DNA of 64,000 nucleotides. Source: Rhodothermales bacterium. GTDB lineage: Bacteria; Bacteroidota; Rhodothermia; Rhodothermales; VXPQ01. Each line of letters opens with the position of its first letter. Position 1 is the first letter of the stretch. Positions 40,103 through 49,546 of the stretch are shown here, one piece after another. The position numbers and the translations under genes were made by a program. Below the pieces are notes generated by a model. That model ran no database searches, was not told the origin of the DNA, and was given only the letters and a program-made list of their open reading frames with translations. The stretch is from the NCBI GenBank assembly GCA_022821845.1, contig JAJECT010000019.1, positions 1-64,000 on the forward strand. Direction: 5' to 3'.

Positions 40103-40131
40103 ATAATAACACTGGATATAAAACTTGACAA
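40103..40131 (-). promoter_or_regulatory. promoter for the NtrY-like kinase gene
   Basis: On the minus strand, -35 TTGTCA (40126-40131) and -10 TATTAT (40103-40108) are 17 bp apart, giving a leader of about 27 nt before the kinase ATG at 40069. The -35 box overlaps the -35 box of the divergent susC promoter. Called by eye. Confidence 0.6.
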
Positions 40132-40154
40132 ATTTCTTTGCGGGCGCGTATACT
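40125..40154 (+). promoter_or_regulatory. promoter for susC
   Basis: A perfect -35 TTGACA (40125-40130) and -10 TATACT (40149-40154) with an 18-bp spacer. Transcription would start near 40161, before the susC ATG at 40255, and would exclude the alternative start at 40138. Its -35 is shared back-to-back with the divergent kinase promoter. Confidence 0.65.
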
Positions 40155-40254
40155 TCAGGCCAGCGCGTACATACGATGCATCGGATTGCGCGACGAAGAC
40201 GCAAAACCTCCGCCGCATCCCCCGAAAGCGCGCCTCCCCCATAGCACGGTTCCT

Positions 40255-43200
40255 ATGCTACTGCGAAAATACCTGCGTCGCGCAGTCGCGGACGCCCTGA
40301 CGCCATCGCGCATGGCGTGCCTGGCCCTGTTGCTGGCGCTGCCGACGGCGGCGGCCGCGCAACAGGTAACGATATCCGGCGTCGTAACGGACGCAGCGGG
40401 AGAGGCCCTCATCGGCGCCAACGTATTCATAGCCGATTTGCTGCTTGGCGCGTCAACCGACGTCGAAGGCCGGTATTCGTTCGAAGTTCCTTCGGAATAT
40501 ACGGCGCAATCGGTCGATCTCAGGGTGCAATACATCGGGTATTCGCCCGAGACCCGGCGCGTCGTCGTCGCGGCCCCGGAAACGACGGTGAATTTCGTGC
40601 TGGCGGAAGACCTTTTCAATCTGGACGAGGTGGTTGTGACGGGCGTCGCCGAGGCCACGCCCAGGAAGAAACTTGCCTTCACGGTAGATCAGGTCGATAA
40701 GGACCTGGTGGCCCTTGCGCCCGCGCGCAGCCCGCTGCACGGCCTGCATGGCAAGGTGGCGGGCGCCAGCGTGATCGCCCAAAGCGGACAGCCAGGCGAC
40801 GGCATTTCCGTACGGCTGCGCGGCTCTACCAGCATTACGGGAAGCGCCCAGCCCCTCTATATCGTCGACGGGGTCGTGCTCGGAGCCAGCCAAATAGACA
40901 TCGACGCGCTGGATATAGAAAACATAGAGATCGTGAAGGGCGCTTCCGCGTCGTCGCTGTATGGATCCCGCGCGCAGAACGGCGTCATCCGCATCGCCAC
41001 CCGCCGGGGCGCCGGGATTCCTGTCCACGAGACCCGGGTGACCATCCGCAACGAGATGGGGATTAATTTCGGGGCACAGAAATTCACGCCCAACAATTCG
41101 CACAATTACCGGCTGAACGCCGACGGAACGGCCTTCGTGGACGCCAACGGCAACGATATTCCCTACGGATCGGCAACCGTCGTCGATGGAAATACGGCGG
41201 TATCCTTTTTCGACAACCCCTACCCCGGAAAAACCTATAACGCATTCGACGAATTCTTCGACCCCGGCAATACATGGACCAATTCCATTGCCATACGCCG
41301 CAATGGAGAAGCCACCAATTTCCTGTTTTCCTTTGCGAATTTGCGAGAAGAAGGCATTATCGCCGGCCAAAAAGGCTACCATCGCAAAAGCGTGCGGTTT
41401 AATCTGGATCATCGCATGAAACGCAACGTGTCTTCTTCCTTTTCAGGCTTTTATGCAACGTCTACCCGCGACGCGCCGAACAATGTGGGCATCAATCCAT
41501 TTTTCAGCATCATGTTTACGAGTCCTGCGGTGCGCCTTGCGGAGCGAGACGAAAAAGGCGAACTCAAAGTACGCGCCGATCCCTTGTCGATCGAAAACAA
41601 CCCGCTCTACGTACTCGAAAATATCGAGCAATATCAAAAGCGGGCGCGCGCCTACGGCAATGTCCGAAACAGCTGGAAGCCCATACCCTGGTTCGACGTC
41701 GAAACGAATATAAGTTTTGACCGCTCGGACCGCGAGGGCTTTGAATTTTACGACAAGGGGTATCAGGAAATCGACAGCAATAGTAGAGGGGCGGGAGAAA
41801 TAAATCGGAACAACGCCGTATCCTCGGCCCTGAATACCGACGTCACGGCGTCTTTCCGAAAGCAATTCGACCGCCTGGTCGCCCGAACCCAGTTTCGCTG
41901 GGCGACGGAAACCTTCCGCGAACGGACAGATTTCGTCAGCGCGCGCGGATTGGCGGCCACGGGCATTTCAGACCTTTCCAATGTCAACACCGACGACAAG
42001 CGCATTGGCTCCAGCAGCGCAACGATCCGTTCCGAGGGTTTTTACGCCATAGCGGGAGCAGACTATGCCGACCGCTACATTATGGACGCCCTGGTCCGGC
42101 GAGACGGAAGTTCGCTTTTCGGCGCAGAAGAACGGTGGCAAACCTATTTCCGCGTCAGCGGAGCCTACCGCCTGTCCGAAGAGGCCTGGTGGCCCGCCGG
42201 CAAAGCGCTTCCGGAATTCAAGGTGCGCGCTTCGTACGGGACCGCCGGCGCGCGACCCTGTTTTCAGTGCCAGTACGAAACATTTTCTCTCGCGAGCGGC
42301 CAGTTGACGAAATCCACGCTCGGCAATAGCCTGCTAAAACCCGAATTGCAAAAAGAACGGGAAGCGGGGATGGAATTTTCTGTCTGGAATAAGGCGTTTC
42401 TGGAATTGGTCTACGCGCATTCCAGGGTAGAAGATCAGTTGTTGCTCGTTCCCTTGTCTGCGGCAAGGGGATATTCGGGACAATGGCGCAACGCAGGCGC
42501 CCTCGAATCCAATACGATAGAGGCCTCCCTCCGTATGTCGTTGTTCCGAAATGCTTCCAGCAGCCTGGATATAGGCGTCGTTTTCGATCGCACCCGGCAG
42601 CGAATCACCGAGTTCGAGCCGCCGGCGTTCCGGGGCGGCCCCAAGAACGCTTTCTATATCCGCGAGGGAGAGCGACTGGGCGCCCTGTACGGGGACAAGT
42701 TCCTGACGAACCTGGACGAATTGCCCGCAAGCGTCGCGCAAGATCAGTTTCAGGTCAACGACGAGGGCTACGTGGTATGGGTCGGCGCGGAAAATACCTG
42801 GATGGACGGCGTAACCGGAAACCTTTGGGGGACCAAAAGCGAAACCATGACCACGCCCTGCGGGCAAAAAACCTATGCGTGGGGCATGCCCATTCTGTTC
42901 GAAAACGAGGAATGCACCGCCTTCGCGCGCATCGGCAATACGCTTCCCGACTTCAATCTCGGACTGAACGCCACCATGCGATGGCGAGGCCTCACCGCGT
43001 ATATGCTCTGGAGCGCGCAGATAGGCGGCGACATCTACAACGCGACCGCCCAATGGGCGCACCGGGATGATCGGCACCAGGATCAGGACCAGGCGGGCAA
43101 ATCCGACGCGCGCAAGAAAACCGCGAACTACATGCAGGCGCTCTACCACGCGAACGGAACGAACAATCACTTCGTCGAGCCCGGCGACTACCTGAAATTG

Positions 43201-43461
43201 CGCGAATTCACAGTGGAATATGCCCTCGACAAACAACAACTCGCGCGCATGTTCGGAAGCGCCTTCGGGCTATATCGCCTGCGCCTCGGAGTAACCGGAC
43301 GCAACCTGTTCACGTTTACAAACTATTCGGGATTCGATCCCGAAACCGGCCGCACCAGCAGCAACGCTACGGTTGGCGGCGACGCCTCGTTGTTTCGCGT
43401 AGACCAGTTCCGCTACCCGAACTTCCGAACGGTCTCCGGCAGAATTATCCTTGATTTTTAA
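40255..43461 (+). CDS. SusC/RagA-type TonB-linked outer-membrane receptor
   Basis: TonB-dependent outer-membrane transporter, 1068 residues from ATG at 40255 (MLLRKYLRRAVADAL). A signal peptide ends near AAAAQQ. A CarboxypepD_reg-like domain follows (QVTISGVVTDAAGEALIGAN, about 35-115). The plug domain has the SusC signature VRLRGSTSITGSAQPLYIVD near 190, then a ~850-residue beta-barrel ending in FRTVSGRIILDF with a terminal Phe. The longer frame from 40138 begins before the -10 box, so I prefer 40255. It is followed at once by a SusD-like gene (the stop and next frame overlap by 1 bp). The imported substrate cannot be read from the sequence. Confidence 0.93.
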   Translation: MLLRKYLRRAVADALTPSRMACLALLLALPTAAAAQQVTISGVVTDAAGEALIGANVFIADLLLGASTDVEGRYSFEVPSEYTAQSVDLRVQYIGYSPETRRVVVAAPETTVNFVLAEDLFNLDEVVVTGVAEATPRKKLAFTVDQVDKDLVALAPARSPLHGLHGKVAGASVIAQSGQPGDGISVRLRGSTSITGSAQPLYIVDGVVLGASQIDIDALDIENIEIVKGASASSLYGSRAQNGVIRIATRRGAGIPVHETRVTIRNEMGINFGAQKFTPNNSHNYRLNADGTAFVDANGNDIPYGSATVVDGNTAVSFFDNPYPGKTYNAFDEFFDPGNTWTNSIAIRRNGEATNFLFSFANLREEGIIAGQKGYHRKSVRFNLDHRMKRNVSSSFSGFYATSTRDAPNNVGINPFFSIMFTSPAVRLAERDEKGELKVRADPLSIENNPLYVLENIEQYQKRARAYGNVRNSWKPIPWFDVETNISFDRSDREGFEFYDKGYQEIDSNSRGAGEINRNNAVSSALNTDVTASFRKQFDRLVARTQFRWATETFRERTDFVSARGLAATGISDLSNVNTDDKRIGSSSATIRSEGFYAIAGADYADRYIMDALVRRDGSSLFGAEERWQTYFRVSGAYRLSEEAWWPAGKALPEFKVRASYGTAGARPCFQCQYETFSLASGQLTKSTLGNSLLKPELQKEREAGMEFSVWNKAFLELVYAHSRVEDQLLLVPLSAARGYSGQWRNAGALESNTIEASLRMSLFRNASSSLDIGVVFDRTRQRITEFEPPAFRGGPKNAFYIREGERLGALYGDKFLTNLDELPASVAQDQFQVNDEGYVVWVGAENTWMDGVTGNLWGTKSETMTTPCGQKTYAWGMPILFENEECTAFARIGNTLPDFNLGLNATMRWRGLTAYMLWSAQIGGDIYNATAQWAHRDDRHQDQDQAGKSDARKKTANYMQALYHANGTNNHFVEPGDYLKLREFTVEYALDKQQLARMFGSAFGLYRLRLGVTGRNLFTFTNYSGFDPETGRTSSNATVGGDASLFRVDQFRYPNFRTVSGRIILDF

Positions 43462-43478
43462 TGCGCGACGGATGCGAC

Positions 43479-45089
43479 ATGAATACAATGCGCAACATAT
43501 GTTTCCCTGCGACGATCGCCCTGCTGGCCTGCCTGTGGGCGGGATGCGCAGACCTGACGGTCGAGAACGACAACAGCCCGGACAACAGCCAGGTGCTGGC
43601 CGACCCGAACGATGTGGTCAACCTTGTCGGGAGTTCGTTTCTCGACTTTTGGCAAGCCAATATAGGGGGCAACGGCCAACTGCCCCTCTCGGCCATCGCA
43701 GACGAATTGTCCTACTCGTGGGCCAATTTCGCCGGGCGGCATCTCTCGTCGGAACCCCGCGTCGCGTTCGACAACAGCCCGACTTTTCCGTACGCCGAAG
43801 CCATGAAAGGGCCGTGGGACAATAACTATCTGGCTATTTCGAACACGTCGGACGCATTGGCCATCATCGACGAGGACGAATCGGCATTCGAAGACGCAGC
43901 CAAACTCAAGGCGTTCGCGCTGTTCGTGCAAGGGTTGTGTCATGGCTACATTGCCCTGCGCTACGATCAGGGCTTTACGATAGACGAACAGTCGGACCTG
44001 GCCAGCCTGACGTTGAAACCCTATCCGGAAGTCATGGCTTTCGCGTTGCAAAAACTGGAAGCCTCGATCGCGATAGCAAACGAGCATGCGTTCTCCATTC
44101 CCGCCGGAGACGATTGGATATTTGGCCTTACGGTCACCAATGAAGACCTGGCCCGGCTCGCCCATTCCTTCATGGCGCGGTTTATCGCCTCTGCCGCTCG
44201 CTGGCCCGACGAGCGGGCGAACGCCGACTGGACCGCGGTAATCCGGCACGCCGAACAGGGCATTACGGAGGACTGGGCGCCCATAGGAAACGACTCCGGC
44301 GCGCCCGAATGGGATCCTGTAAAGGCGTGGGGACAAGACGGACGCTCCTGGTCGCGCGCGGATTACCATACGATCGGTCCCGCCGACGCCTCGGGGGGAT
44401 TCCAGCGTTGGCTCGATACGCCGGTCGGCGACCGCAACGTGTTCGACATTTATACTTCGGACCGGCGCATCGTGGGGCCGGAAGACGGAATGGAAACCAT
44501 TGTGGCGGGCGACCACCGGGAGGAGGCCGGCGCGCATCCCGCAGGCACGGTACTGACCTACCCCCGCAATAGCGGAACCGACTTCGAATACTGGGGCATT
44601 CCGGGACCCTTTCCAGCCGCCCGAGGCACGTATCACTATTCGTCTCATACCCACAAACGCTATCGCGCCTACCTGAAGGACGGCAACAACGGCCCCATGG
44701 TGCAATTCAAGGTAACGGAGCTGGACATGCTTGTTGCGGAAGGATTGTTGCGAACCGGGGGAAGCGCCGCCCGCGTAGCCGAACTCGTCAATAAAACGCG
44801 CGTGGCGCGGGGGCAAATGAACCCTGCTTCCGCTTCGGACCCCCTCGGCAGTCCCGACGACGCGCAGAGTCCGGCGGACGCCGCCAGCTTGTGGGCAAAA
44901 CTCAAACACGAAAAAAATATAGAATGCTACCTGGCGGCCGCCGGCAGAGCGTACTTCGACAAGCGCGGCTGGGGAGACCTGACGCCCGGAACGCCCGTAC
45001 ATTTCGCCGTGCCGGGCGGCGAACTGGAAGTGCTCGAAATGCCTGTGTACACCCTCGGAGGCGTAGGCGGCCAGGACGCCTCCAAATAA
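43479..45089 (+). CDS. SusD/RagB-type nutrient-binding lipoprotein
   Basis: Surface lipoprotein partner of SusC, 536 residues from ATG at 43479; other in-frame ATGs are at 43461 and 43488. The signal peptide ends in LLACLWAGC, lipidated Cys23. The SusD family helices and the C-terminal TPR-like stretch (VTELDMLVAEGLLRTGGSAA, then RVAELVNKTRVARGQMN) are recognisable, as is KHEKNIECYLAAAGRAYFDK with the typical R-x-x-D-x-R-G motif near the end. It caps the SusC barrel in related systems. It ends 43 bp from the convergent VCBS gene. Confidence 0.88.
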   Translation: MNTMRNICFPATIALLACLWAGCADLTVENDNSPDNSQVLADPNDVVNLVGSSFLDFWQANIGGNGQLPLSAIADELSYSWANFAGRHLSSEPRVAFDNSPTFPYAEAMKGPWDNNYLAISNTSDALAIIDEDESAFEDAAKLKAFALFVQGLCHGYIALRYDQGFTIDEQSDLASLTLKPYPEVMAFALQKLEASIAIANEHAFSIPAGDDWIFGLTVTNEDLARLAHSFMARFIASAARWPDERANADWTAVIRHAEQGITEDWAPIGNDSGAPEWDPVKAWGQDGRSWSRADYHTIGPADASGGFQRWLDTPVGDRNVFDIYTSDRRIVGPEDGMETIVAGDHREEAGAHPAGTVLTYPRNSGTDFEYWGIPGPFPAARGTYHYSSHTHKRYRAYLKDGNNGPMVQFKVTELDMLVAEGLLRTGGSAARVAELVNKTRVARGQMNPASASDPLGSPDDAQSPADAASLWAKLKHEKNIECYLAAAGRAYFDKRGWGDLTPGTPVHFAVPGGELEVLEMPVYTLGGVGGQDASK

Positions 45090-45132
45090 CGAAACCTAAA
45101 TAAGTAAGGATACTCTCGATAATCTCATCGAA

Positions 45133-48100
45133 TCAAGGGCGCGAAACGGTGAGCAGGTTCGTTCCCGGCTCGATAGTCCGCACCGTTTCCGCGCCGTCCG
45201 CCCAGCGCACCCACGCCTCTCCGGCCTTTCCGGCAGAGCCGGACCCCATCGTCAGCGTCGTCGAGGACTGGCCCAGGCGGCCCGATCCCGCCGATACGAG
45301 CCGGGTCGGCCCCCAATCCCCTTCTCCATGTCGAATCCGCGCAACCGCGCCGATGGCGGGCCTGCCCGATTCGAGCAAACGAAGGCGCAAGCCCGGCGCT
45401 GCCCGCCTGTTCCGAAAAAGCCTGGCGGGCGCCCCGTTTTGCGTAACCAGCAGGTCCAGCCGCCCGTCCCGGTCGTAATCGCCCGCCGCTACGGCCCGCT
45501 GTTCTCCGTATACCCTGACCCCGGATGCCGCGCCGCCGACGGGCGTAAACCCGCCGTTCCCGTCCCCGCGCAGCCAAAGCCCCCGCCCCGCATCGAGGCG
45601 AGGCTGGTCTGCAGGCAAGGCGGACAGGTTCTGGCCAATAAAAAGGTCCTCGTTGCCGTCGCCGTCCAGGTCGCCAACCGCTACGCCGAACCCGGCTGTC
45701 CGCTGCGCCTCGGCGGGAAGCGGATGCGCTTCAAAACCGGATTCCTTGTTCAGAAACACCGTGGAGGCAAGCCATGTCGCGCGCTTGCGCCCCCCTCGAC
45801 GCAGGCGGGGGCCAATCGCTTCGTCTACCGTAGAAACCGCATACTGGGCAAACGTCCGCATGCGGCGGCGGACCAGCGGCAATCCGGCGGAAAACGCGAC
45901 CAGCTGGCGCATCGGAGCGTAGCCGCCCAGCGCCTCCTCATAGCGCGCTTCCACCATATCCATCCGGTTGTCCAGATCGTAATCTCCATAGTACAGCCGG
46001 ACGTCGCGCCCGTCCCGTTCCGGGCGGCCATACGGCGTATTCCATCCCCGGTTCGTCGCGACAATATCCAGGCGCCCGTCTCCATCGAAATCCCCCAGCG
46101 CGACGCCTTGCCACCATCCTTCGTAGCGATCCAGCCCCCAGGAAGCCGTGACCTCTTCGAACGCGCCCTTCCCCAGTCCGCGAAAGACCCGTACGGGACC
46201 CCATTCGGTCGCCAGGATCGCATCCTGATTGCCGTCCGCGTCGAGATCGCCGAGCGCCGCGGCGGCGACAAGGCCAGGACGGTCGAAAACCTGCGATCGT
46301 TCGTCGTACGCAAAGCGACCGCCTTCATTCCAGTACGCCAGGGACGGAGCGGCTTCGGGATACCGCCCGGGAACATGCCGGCCTGCGGCGAAAATATCCA
46401 GATCGCCATCGCCGTCCAGGTCGCCGAGGGCCAGCGCCCCCACGCTCGACGCGCCGAAAGGAAGGCGCTGCATGCGCTCGAAAGCGCCGTCCGGGCGTAC
46501 CCGATAGATATCGACGACGGAAGCGGCGGACGGACCCGCTTCGTAACCCGATACGCCCACCGCCACGAGGGCCCCTTCCCCGGCGCGCTCCAGAACAACC
46601 AACCCGGTTTGATCCCCGAACGCCGCCTCGCCGACGGGCTTCGGGGGGTCCAGGCGTCCCGCTCCGGCGTTGCGAAACCACGTCATGCGCCCGCCTCGCC
46701 CGCTCCCAACCAGCAGGTCGTCGTCGCCGTCCCCGTCCAGGTCCGCCCACGCCGCGGCGGGCCCCTCGCGGCTCAGTTTCCATGGCAAAAGGGGTTGCAG
46801 GCGAAAATCGTCGAACGAAGGCGCGCGATGCATATGCGCAAGAGGGATTTCTTCGAAATGCGGGTCGGGGGCGGGACGCTGCTGCTTGGGCGGCAGCCGG
46901 GCGGCGGCCGATTCGAACAGTTCGTAATGCCGGTTCGCTTGCGCGCCTTCGATCCGCGAATACCGCCCGCTGCGCCACAGTACTTCAATGCGCAGCCCCT
47001 CCCCATTGCCCGCGGCGAACGAAACCAGCGCCTCGCTGGAAGAAAGGTATTGTCCCCCGGCAATGATTTCTTTCTCCTGCGTCGGCAGCCCGCCGCCCGA
47101 AAGGCGCACGTTCGCGCCGACGCCCCTGGTGTTCGGAGCCAACCCCCGCAGGCTCACCGCCACGCGGGCGACCGACGAACGGTTGCGAAACAGGGCGGCG
47201 GGGCGATCAAGGCGGGCGATCGCGACATCCAGGTCTCCGTCCCGGTCCAGGTCGCCCAACGCCAGGCCGTGCGACACGTCGGCTTCCCGCCCCAGCCCCC
47301 AGCCGTCGTCCACGGCCTCGAAGGTCCCATCTCCCCGATTGCGAAACGCCATGTTTTTCAGATCGAGCGGAGGAAACAGCCGTACTTCCTCGCGCCACGC
47401 CGCCCCCGAAGGCGCAGCAGCCGTCTCCATGCGCGCGTCGGCGTCCATCGCATCGTAGGCATGGCCCGTCGCCAGCAGCAAATCCTCCCAGCCGTCCAGG
47501 TCCACGTCCAGAAAAGCGCTGCCCCAGGTCCATTCGGAAGCATGCACCCCGGCCATATGCGCAACCTCGGCGAACGTACCGTCCCCCCGACCAAGAAAAA
47601 GCGTGTTCTGCATCTCCTGCGGACGGCCCTCCCTGTTCCCCGGAGCGGGCAATGCGAAAGCGTGTACGCCGGACTGCTGCCGTTGCCGTCGCCGATGGTC
47701 GCGGCTAAGCATATCTGCCTGAAAAATATCCATATGGCCATCCCGGTCGATATCCGAAATAGCCACGGACATCGTGGACTGGCTCGTCTTGCGGAAAGCC
47801 TGCCAGGGCGCCGCACGGAACGTCCCCTTCCCGTCGCCGAACCAGAAATGGTCCGGACTCTCGAAATCGTTGCATACCAGCAAGTCCGGCGCCCCGTCCC
47901 CATTAATATCCTGAAACCGCGCCGTAAGGGCCCAGTCGCGCGGCGCCTCCTGCAACGGCTTGCCTTCTTCGTCCAGAAAAGCCCCCTCCGTAAACGCCTG
48001 GGGGACGAAACGCCCGGTTCCATCGTTGAGATAGTAGCCGTCCGCCTCGCCGATTTCGAAACGCATCACGCGATTCCCCTGCCTGCGAAGCACGTAATGC

Positions 48101-48810
48101 GGCGCGAACGGGGCGCGAACGCGATAGGCGTCGCCCGCCTGCTCCACCACGCGGTCGAATGCGCGTTCCTGCGGCGAATACATATCCCGCACGGTCCGGG
48201 CCTTGTAATTGCCGACGTACAAATCGAGGTCGCCGTCGCCGTCCGTATCCGCCAGCGCCATCGTCGCGCTGCCGCGGGGGGCAAGCGCGCCAAACGCATC
48301 GGGGACTTCCTCGAAACGGCCTTGACCGTCATTCAAAAATACGGCGTTGGGGCCGCCCGTGGCCGTAACCAGGATGTCCAGATCGCCGTCCCCGTCTATG
48401 TCCGCCATCGCGGCGCCGGTCGAAAACCGATCCGCCGCGCCGACGCCTGCGCGCTCCGTAACGTCTTCGAACCGCCACCCGCCCAGATTCCGATACAGCG
48501 CATTCGGAGCGCCAAGGCGCGTCAGATAGATATCCGGCCATTCGTCCCCGTCCACGTCCCCTATGGCCACGCCGGACCCGTTCAGGTAGTGCCTATTCTC
48601 CAGAAAAAGCGTCTCCCCGACCACGTTGGCGGCGTCTACTCCGGTGCGCCGCGCCTGTGCCTGCGCAAACCCGCCCCCCGCCTCCCTGGAAACAGACAAA
48701 GCCCGCCACCGGTGATTCGATTCTTCATGCCAAGGGCCCGAGGAATCGGCGCGACATCCCGAAAAACACAGGAGCGCCGCAAGAGACAAACAGAATAAAG
48801 ACCGATTCAT
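45133..48810 (-). CDS. VCBS/FG-GAP repeat lipoprotein with two ASPIC/UnbV domains (CRTAC1-like)
   Basis: A 1225-residue secreted lipoprotein from ATG at 48810 with lipobox LLCFSGC (Cys19). Frames upstream to 48978 lack a signal. It holds about 14 FG-GAP/VCBS calcium-loop motifs of the DxDGDGxxD type (DIDGDGDLD, DTDGDGDLD, DLDGDGDDD, DFDGDGRLD and others), making one or two beta-propellers. Two ASPIC/UnbV-type domains occur, near 570-650 (VAVSLRGLAPNTRGVGANVR) and at the C-terminus from GLRLRLLESGRPAIGAVARI. Proteins of this kind often sit beside susC/susD in Bacteroidota; a role in surface binding or degradation is possible, but the activity is unknown. Convergent with susD. Confidence 0.9.
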   Translation of the reverse strand: MNRSLFCLSLAALLCFSGCRADSSGPWHEESNHRWRALSVSREAGGGFAQAQARRTGVDAANVVGETLFLENRHYLNGSGVAIGDVDGDEWPDIYLTRLGAPNALYRNLGGWRFEDVTERAGVGAADRFSTGAAMADIDGDGDLDILVTATGGPNAVFLNDGQGRFEEVPDAFGALAPRGSATMALADTDGDGDLDLYVGNYKARTVRDMYSPQERAFDRVVEQAGDAYRVRAPFAPHYVLRRQGNRVMRFEIGEADGYYLNDGTGRFVPQAFTEGAFLDEEGKPLQEAPRDWALTARFQDINGDGAPDLLVCNDFESPDHFWFGDGKGTFRAAPWQAFRKTSQSTMSVAISDIDRDGHMDIFQADMLSRDHRRRQRQQSGVHAFALPAPGNREGRPQEMQNTLFLGRGDGTFAEVAHMAGVHASEWTWGSAFLDVDLDGWEDLLLATGHAYDAMDADARMETAAAPSGAAWREEVRLFPPLDLKNMAFRNRGDGTFEAVDDGWGLGREADVSHGLALGDLDRDGDLDVAIARLDRPAALFRNRSSVARVAVSLRGLAPNTRGVGANVRLSGGGLPTQEKEIIAGGQYLSSSEALVSFAAGNGEGLRIEVLWRSGRYSRIEGAQANRHYELFESAAARLPPKQQRPAPDPHFEEIPLAHMHRAPSFDDFRLQPLLPWKLSREGPAAAWADLDGDGDDDLLVGSGRGGRMTWFRNAGAGRLDPPKPVGEAAFGDQTGLVVLERAGEGALVAVGVSGYEAGPSAASVVDIYRVRPDGAFERMQRLPFGASSVGALALGDLDGDGDLDIFAAGRHVPGRYPEAAPSLAYWNEGGRFAYDERSQVFDRPGLVAAAALGDLDADGNQDAILATEWGPVRVFRGLGKGAFEEVTASWGLDRYEGWWQGVALGDFDGDGRLDIVATNRGWNTPYGRPERDGRDVRLYYGDYDLDNRMDMVEARYEEALGGYAPMRQLVAFSAGLPLVRRRMRTFAQYAVSTVDEAIGPRLRRGGRKRATWLASTVFLNKESGFEAHPLPAEAQRTAGFGVAVGDLDGDGNEDLFIGQNLSALPADQPRLDAGRGLWLRGDGNGGFTPVGGAASGVRVYGEQRAVAAGDYDRDGRLDLLVTQNGAPARLFRNRRAAPGLRLRLLESGRPAIGAVARIRHGEGDWGPTRLVSAGSGRLGQSSTTLTMGSGSAGKAGEAWVRWADGAETVRTIEPGTNLLTVSRP

Positions 48811-48858
48811 GCGGCGGCGGACGGCAGAATATGGCAGAAACAGAAGGATTCGGAACTC

Positions 48859-49023
48859 ATGAAGATCGGAAATACGGACGGAATGCATAGTACGGATTCG
48901 GGGGAAGACGTAAAAAAACATCTTGATTTTCTCGTTTTTTCGTCGTACCATATTGCCGTTCCCGGTGCTTCCCCGCACCAGTACGCGACATCATGCGGAA
49001 CGCCCGTCCGGGAAGCCGGATAG
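48859..49023 (+). CDS. small ORF (54 aa) carrying a conserved duplicated segment
   Basis: A 54-codon frame starting MKIGNTDGMH and ending PVREAG. Codons 26-52 (48934-49014) are repeated in inverted orientation at 50090-50170. Over PGASPHQYATSCGTPVRE the two copies differ at eight bases, all third-position and all silent, which suggests selection on the peptide. Outside this stretch conservation is weaker. The frame is divergent from the VCBS gene and lies 33 bp before the 160-aa membrane protein gene. No homologous family is known to me. It may be a small protein, a leader peptide or the tail of a decayed gene. Confidence 0.45.
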   Translation: MKIGNTDGMHSTDSGEDVKKHLDFLVFSSYHIAVPGASPHQYATSCGTPVREAG

Positions 49024-49056
49024 GCGAAACCGTCAAGAATTTACGAAGTCCCCGTT

Positions 49057-49539
49057 ATGCCACCCCAAACGCTTCCCAAGCCCACGCAGGGCGAGGAACC
49101 GCGCTGGCCGGACATTCCCGATTGGAACACGCCCGCCCCTGAAGCGCGTACAAGAAAGACAGAAAGTCCCGAAAACAGTATGTTTGATACGCTCAAAATA
49201 TCCAAAGACCTGGAAGCGGCGGGCGTTGAACGCAAGCAAGCCGAGGCGCACACCAACGCGATTGCCTCCATTGTTACCGATATGCCAACGAAGGCGGACA
49301 TTGAGGTTATGCAGGTTGGCATAGAGACGTTAAGGGATACCGTAAAAGACTATAAAGACAGTACAGGCAGGCATTTATCGCTCATTACGACCCTGATTAT
49401 TTTAATTCTTGCTTCCATTCTTGGCTATGCGTTCGGCTTGCTTCCTGCGGATCGGCAAAATACGCCCGCGCCTGCGGTGCAGTATGTGCCTGCGCCCGCG
49501 GCCGATCCGCCCGCACCTCTTCCTGTCGATGCGGAGTAA
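49057..49539 (+). CDS. small coiled-coil single-pass membrane protein (DUF1640-like)
   Basis: A 160-residue protein. Residues 1-41 are Pro-rich and charged. From MFDTLKISKDLEAAGVERKQ (42-60) through PTKADIEVMQVGIETLRD it resembles the DUF1640/CCDC90-like coiled-coil family, ending in a membrane helix at about 107-129 (LSLITTLIILILASILGYAF) and a Pro/Ala-rich tail. The start could also be the ATG at 49180, which fits the family N-terminus better, but no ribosome-binding site decides. It faces a second small coiled-coil membrane gene (49680-49961). Function unknown. Confidence 0.7.
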   Translation: MPPQTLPKPTQGEEPRWPDIPDWNTPAPEARTRKTESPENSMFDTLKISKDLEAAGVERKQAEAHTNAIASIVTDMPTKADIEVMQVGIETLRDTVKDYKDSTGRHLSLITTLIILILASILGYAFGLLPADRQNTPAPAVQYVPAPAADPPAPLPVDAE

Positions 49540-49546
49540 GCCTCCC

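Noticed and set aside
45328-48798. 1156-aa plus-strand open frame opposite the VCBS gene
   Set aside because: It is the antisense shadow of a high-GC gene with strong motifs on the other strand. Its sequence has no domain features.
48810-48978. N-terminal extension of the VCBS lipoprotein to 48978
   Set aside because: The signal peptide and lipobox begin at ATG 48810. The extension would bury the signal and runs through the conserved duplicated segment.
48926-49014. Antisense coding in the duplicated segment (VRRKNEK-type frame)
   Set aside because: One antisense frame is conserved over the A+T-rich part but meets a stop in the G+C-rich part, and differences in the MSRT frame fall at second positions. 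The sense frame fits better.
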